Shown here piece after piece: positions 61,855 through 64,000 of a DNA stretch of 64,000 bases. Location: positions 1,288,790-1,352,789 of the forward strand of contig NC_018390.1 in assembly GCF_000208865.1 (NCBI RefSeq), read 5' to 3'. The stretch is from Neospora caninum Liverpool. Its lineage: Eukaryota; Apicomplexa; Conoidasida; Eucoccidiorida; Sarcocystidae. A program made the position numbers and the translations under genes. Within the stretch, counting starts at the first letter, position 1; each line of letters starts with the position of its first letter. The notes under the pieces are model-generated. The model ran no database searches. It had not been told where the DNA came from and saw nothing but the letters and a program-made list of their open reading frames with translations.

Positions 61855-63483
61855 TTGTTTTACTCTTGCTGGCCAGCGTCGCCTCTTTCGTTTTTCCATT
61901 GTTTCCGCAGAACGTGGTCTACCGGGCCAGGAGCATGCATAATTGTGGCGCGAGTATCGAATGGATCGTCAACTGTTTACGGGCTTCCTGGCAGTAGCCG
62001 CTGTTTTTTCGTGGTCGGCCTTGCGCAAGTTTGCGGTGTTCATCAACTCTCCAACTCCTGGGATGGCCTTGAAGTGCATGTAAACACGGTTTCTGTTTCT
62101 GGTCTGTCTCCTGCCTGTCCCACACATGAATGGATCTCCGTGCAGTGCATCGTCACAGCGGGGTCTAAGCCGTCCTCTCCTGTCATCTCCCATCTCGTGA
62201 CGATGATCGACGAAGGCTCCAGTCGTGTTCGGTTTTCGAGGTTGGCACGGCCTTCACTTTCGCCCAGGACAGTGAACTCCGTAGGACCTGTCAGGCTGAA
62301 GTGGAGTGATTCACGTTTTCATAGTGAAGTTCCACCCTCAACCGAGCGTGGCACCGTGCACGACACTCCAGAAAGAACGTCATCCGACGATATTCAGCCG
62401 ATTCCAACCGACTTACCCGCCCCAGAAAACTGGACATCTCTGGAAAGAGTAGGTGGAAAGGCAGCACCTACCACTGTACCATTAGGGGGGGACATCATCA
62501 ATGATGAAGAAGTGAGCTCTTCTGCCCTTGTAGCGGTGCCGGCCGGGGATACCGCGCCGTTCAGAACCATCGCTCAGGGTGAATTACAAGCGGATGTCCA
62601 GGACGGTTTCTTCGTGTCTCGGACGAGACAGCCTTTGCATGGATTATTGTCCGAGCCAATGGCGAGTTACAGCTTCGCGGGCTTTACAGCTGGTGCACTT
62701 CCGTCGGTAGCGTCTGTGTTGACGGCCGCAAAAGGACACTTGGCATCATATCCTCGCCTCTCTGATCGAGAGGAGTGTCTTCTGGCTCCGGGAAGCTTCA
62801 GTTTTTCTCTTCAGCAAGGTCTGGCGGCGGCTGCTCTTGCTGCTGTGACCCTCAAGTATATGTTCTGCGAGAGACCCAAGCGGAGCCTGAAGACCTTCTG
62901 TTTTGATTTTGCAAAGCTTGTAGTGGGGGCTCTTTTGTCGCAACTCATGGCCCTTCGTTTCTCCACGGTGCTCTCTCATGTTCATTTGTCGTGGATTCAT
63001 GAAGGAGTGGATGCGTGTGACTGGTACGTTGTTAGTCAGTTTGCCGATTCCAGTCTTGGGATTTGGCTGGTTGTGAAAATACTACGGATAAGCGAACAAA
63101 GATTCGCTTATGAATCCGGCCAGTACAGCTACAGGCCTGGCGGAAGGCCGGCGTTCAAGAACTTCATTGGTCAGCTTTTTATCTTCATTTGGATAATCCT
63201 CGTTGGCAAGTTGCTAATGTTCATCGTACTCGGTATTTTTACGAAGCCTCTTTCAGCTGTGGCGTACACCGTGCTCTCCGCTCTTCATCGCGGGAACGCT
63301 GAGCACAGATTCCTCATCGTAATGGTCATAATCCCAGTTCTGACTAACCTGTTTCAGTACACCACATTGGATTCGATAATCAGATTCAGAAAAAGGTCCG
63401 TCACAAAGGAGGAACAGGCGTTTTTCGAGCTGCATTCCAAGTGTGATGAATCACGAACCACTGTTGATGCTGACGGTCTGTGA
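61855..63483 (+). CDS. STIMATE/TMEM110-type multi-pass ER membrane protein
   Basis: A 542-codon open frame. Residues about 308-510 match the STIMATE (TMEM110) family: a first span after CLLAPGSFSFSLQQG, then ERPKRSLKTFCFDFAKL, the hallmark CDWYVVSQFADSSLGIWLVV, a span from GQLFIFIWIILVGK, and HRFLIVMVIIPVLTNLFQYT. Five or so hydrophobic segments are visible. Human STIMATE sits at ER-plasma membrane contacts and promotes STIM1 opening in store-operated calcium entry. The first 300 residues are a Ser/Thr-rich extension not found in the human protein, and the start is uncertain. The C-terminal tail is short and polar and lacks the polybasic tail of the animal protein. Assignment to the family is firm; calcium function is inferred. 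Confidence 0.8.
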   Translation: MFYSCWPASPLSFFHCFRRTWSTGPGACIIVARVSNGSSTVYGLPGSSRCFFVVGLAQVCGVHQLSNSWDGLEVHVNTVSVSGLSPACPTHEWISVQCIVTAGSKPSSPVISHLVTMIDEGSSRVRFSRLARPSLSPRTVNSVGPVRLKWSDSRFHSEVPPSTERGTVHDTPERTSSDDIQPIPTDLPAPENWTSLERVGGKAAPTTVPLGGDIINDEEVSSSALVAVPAGDTAPFRTIAQGELQADVQDGFFVSRTRQPLHGLLSEPMASYSFAGFTAGALPSVASVLTAAKGHLASYPRLSDREECLLAPGSFSFSLQQGLAAAALAAVTLKYMFCERPKRSLKTFCFDFAKLVVGALLSQLMALRFSTVLSHVHLSWIHEGVDACDWYVVSQFADSSLGIWLVVKILRISEQRFAYESGQYSYRPGGRPAFKNFIGQLFIFIWIILVGKLLMFIVLGIFTKPLSAVAYTVLSALHRGNAEHRFLIVMVIIPVLTNLFQYTTLDSIIRFRKRSVTKEEQAFFELHSKCDESRTTVDADGL

Positions 63484-64000
63484 AGTTGTCTCTTGTATGC
63501 CTGATGCCCCCGTGGCGACGTCATTATTGACGAGTCGCCTAGCATGGCTTCCCTGTCGACTTCCAGCAATCATGTAGGATATAAGTCCAACAGGGCGGCT
63601 GGAGGCTGGAACCCGCTATCTGTTCATCGGGATGGTTTGTCCATTTTCTATTTTCTCGAGTTAAACTTAAAAGTGTGTGGCAATTCTTGTGTATGTCTCA
63701 TGAGCAAAGACGGAGCAATGTCTCGGTGGGATTCAGGAGTATTTTGGGGATAAGGTGATACGTTCAGCCGGCGGCAACAGATATTTGGAAATTGTCAGTC
63801 AAGAGTGCTTGGTGAGATACCGCCGGCTACACAAAGGATGTCTGACATGTTCTGAGCTGCGTGCATTCACCGATATGTTCCAAGATGAAAGTGTAGGGGA
63901 TTCGTGGGAACCAAAAGAGTGTGAATGGGTCGGCTACAGTGACCGGTTTCTTGTCAATTAGGAGTTTACAATCTAGTTCCCAAAATAATAGCTATATCAA
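63484..64000. other. 3' flank of the STIMATE-type gene
   Basis: Only short ORFs (63544-63753, 63755-63961) of low coding character. It probably holds the 3' UTR. Confidence 0.5.

Overview
The window looks like nuclear DNA of a tissue-cyst-forming coccidian (Toxoplasma, Hammondia or Neospora type). The genes lie on both strands. They are split by GT-AG introns of about 100 to 1000 bases (one apparent intron is about 1.9 kb), the proteins carry long low-complexity inserts, and there is no operon layout. The strongest taxonomic marker is a complete rhoptry neck protein 2 (RON2) family gene. I could not tell the species from the sequence alone. All gene models are read by eye from splice consensus and intron phase, without transcript data.

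Left part (1-16.2 kb): a small ankyrin-repeat gene on the minus strand (322-2849), a FAM221-type zinc-binding protein on the minus strand (5475-7058), and divergent from it a nine-exon RON2 paralogue (9321-16176). All eight introns of that gene are phase 1. It ends in the two-membrane-span, cysteine-loop module that RON2 proteins use to bind AMA1-type ligands during host-cell invasion.

Middle part (17.7-34.5 kb): TSR1, the 40S ribosome assembly factor, in 12 exons with consistent phases (17718-25026). It converges on a four-exon minus-strand coiled-coil protein (26337-31604) that carries four copies of a Y-x3-L-x2-Q-I/V motif. A possible two-exon zinc-binding mini-gene (32164-34513) starts head to head with it.

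Right part (34.9-64 kb): a six-exon minus-strand gene of unknown function with cysteine clusters (34941-40852), less resolved minus-strand coding DNA (43.1-46.6 kb) including an Arg/Gly/Ser-rich protein, an orphan exon (50071-50496), and a tubulin-tyrosine-ligase-like gene (51343-57145) that has several degenerate catalytic motifs and an apparent one-base frameshift. Then come a 1269-residue low-complexity ORF (57353-61162) and, divergent from it, a STIMATE/TMEM110-type ER membrane protein (61855-63483).

The genes do not form one pathway. They cover invasion (RON2 paralogue), ribosome assembly (TSR1), probable cytoskeleton or tubulin biology (coiled-coil protein, TTL-like protein) and possible ER calcium signalling (STIMATE-like). 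No rRNA, tRNA, transposon, CRISPR array or viral gene was recognised.
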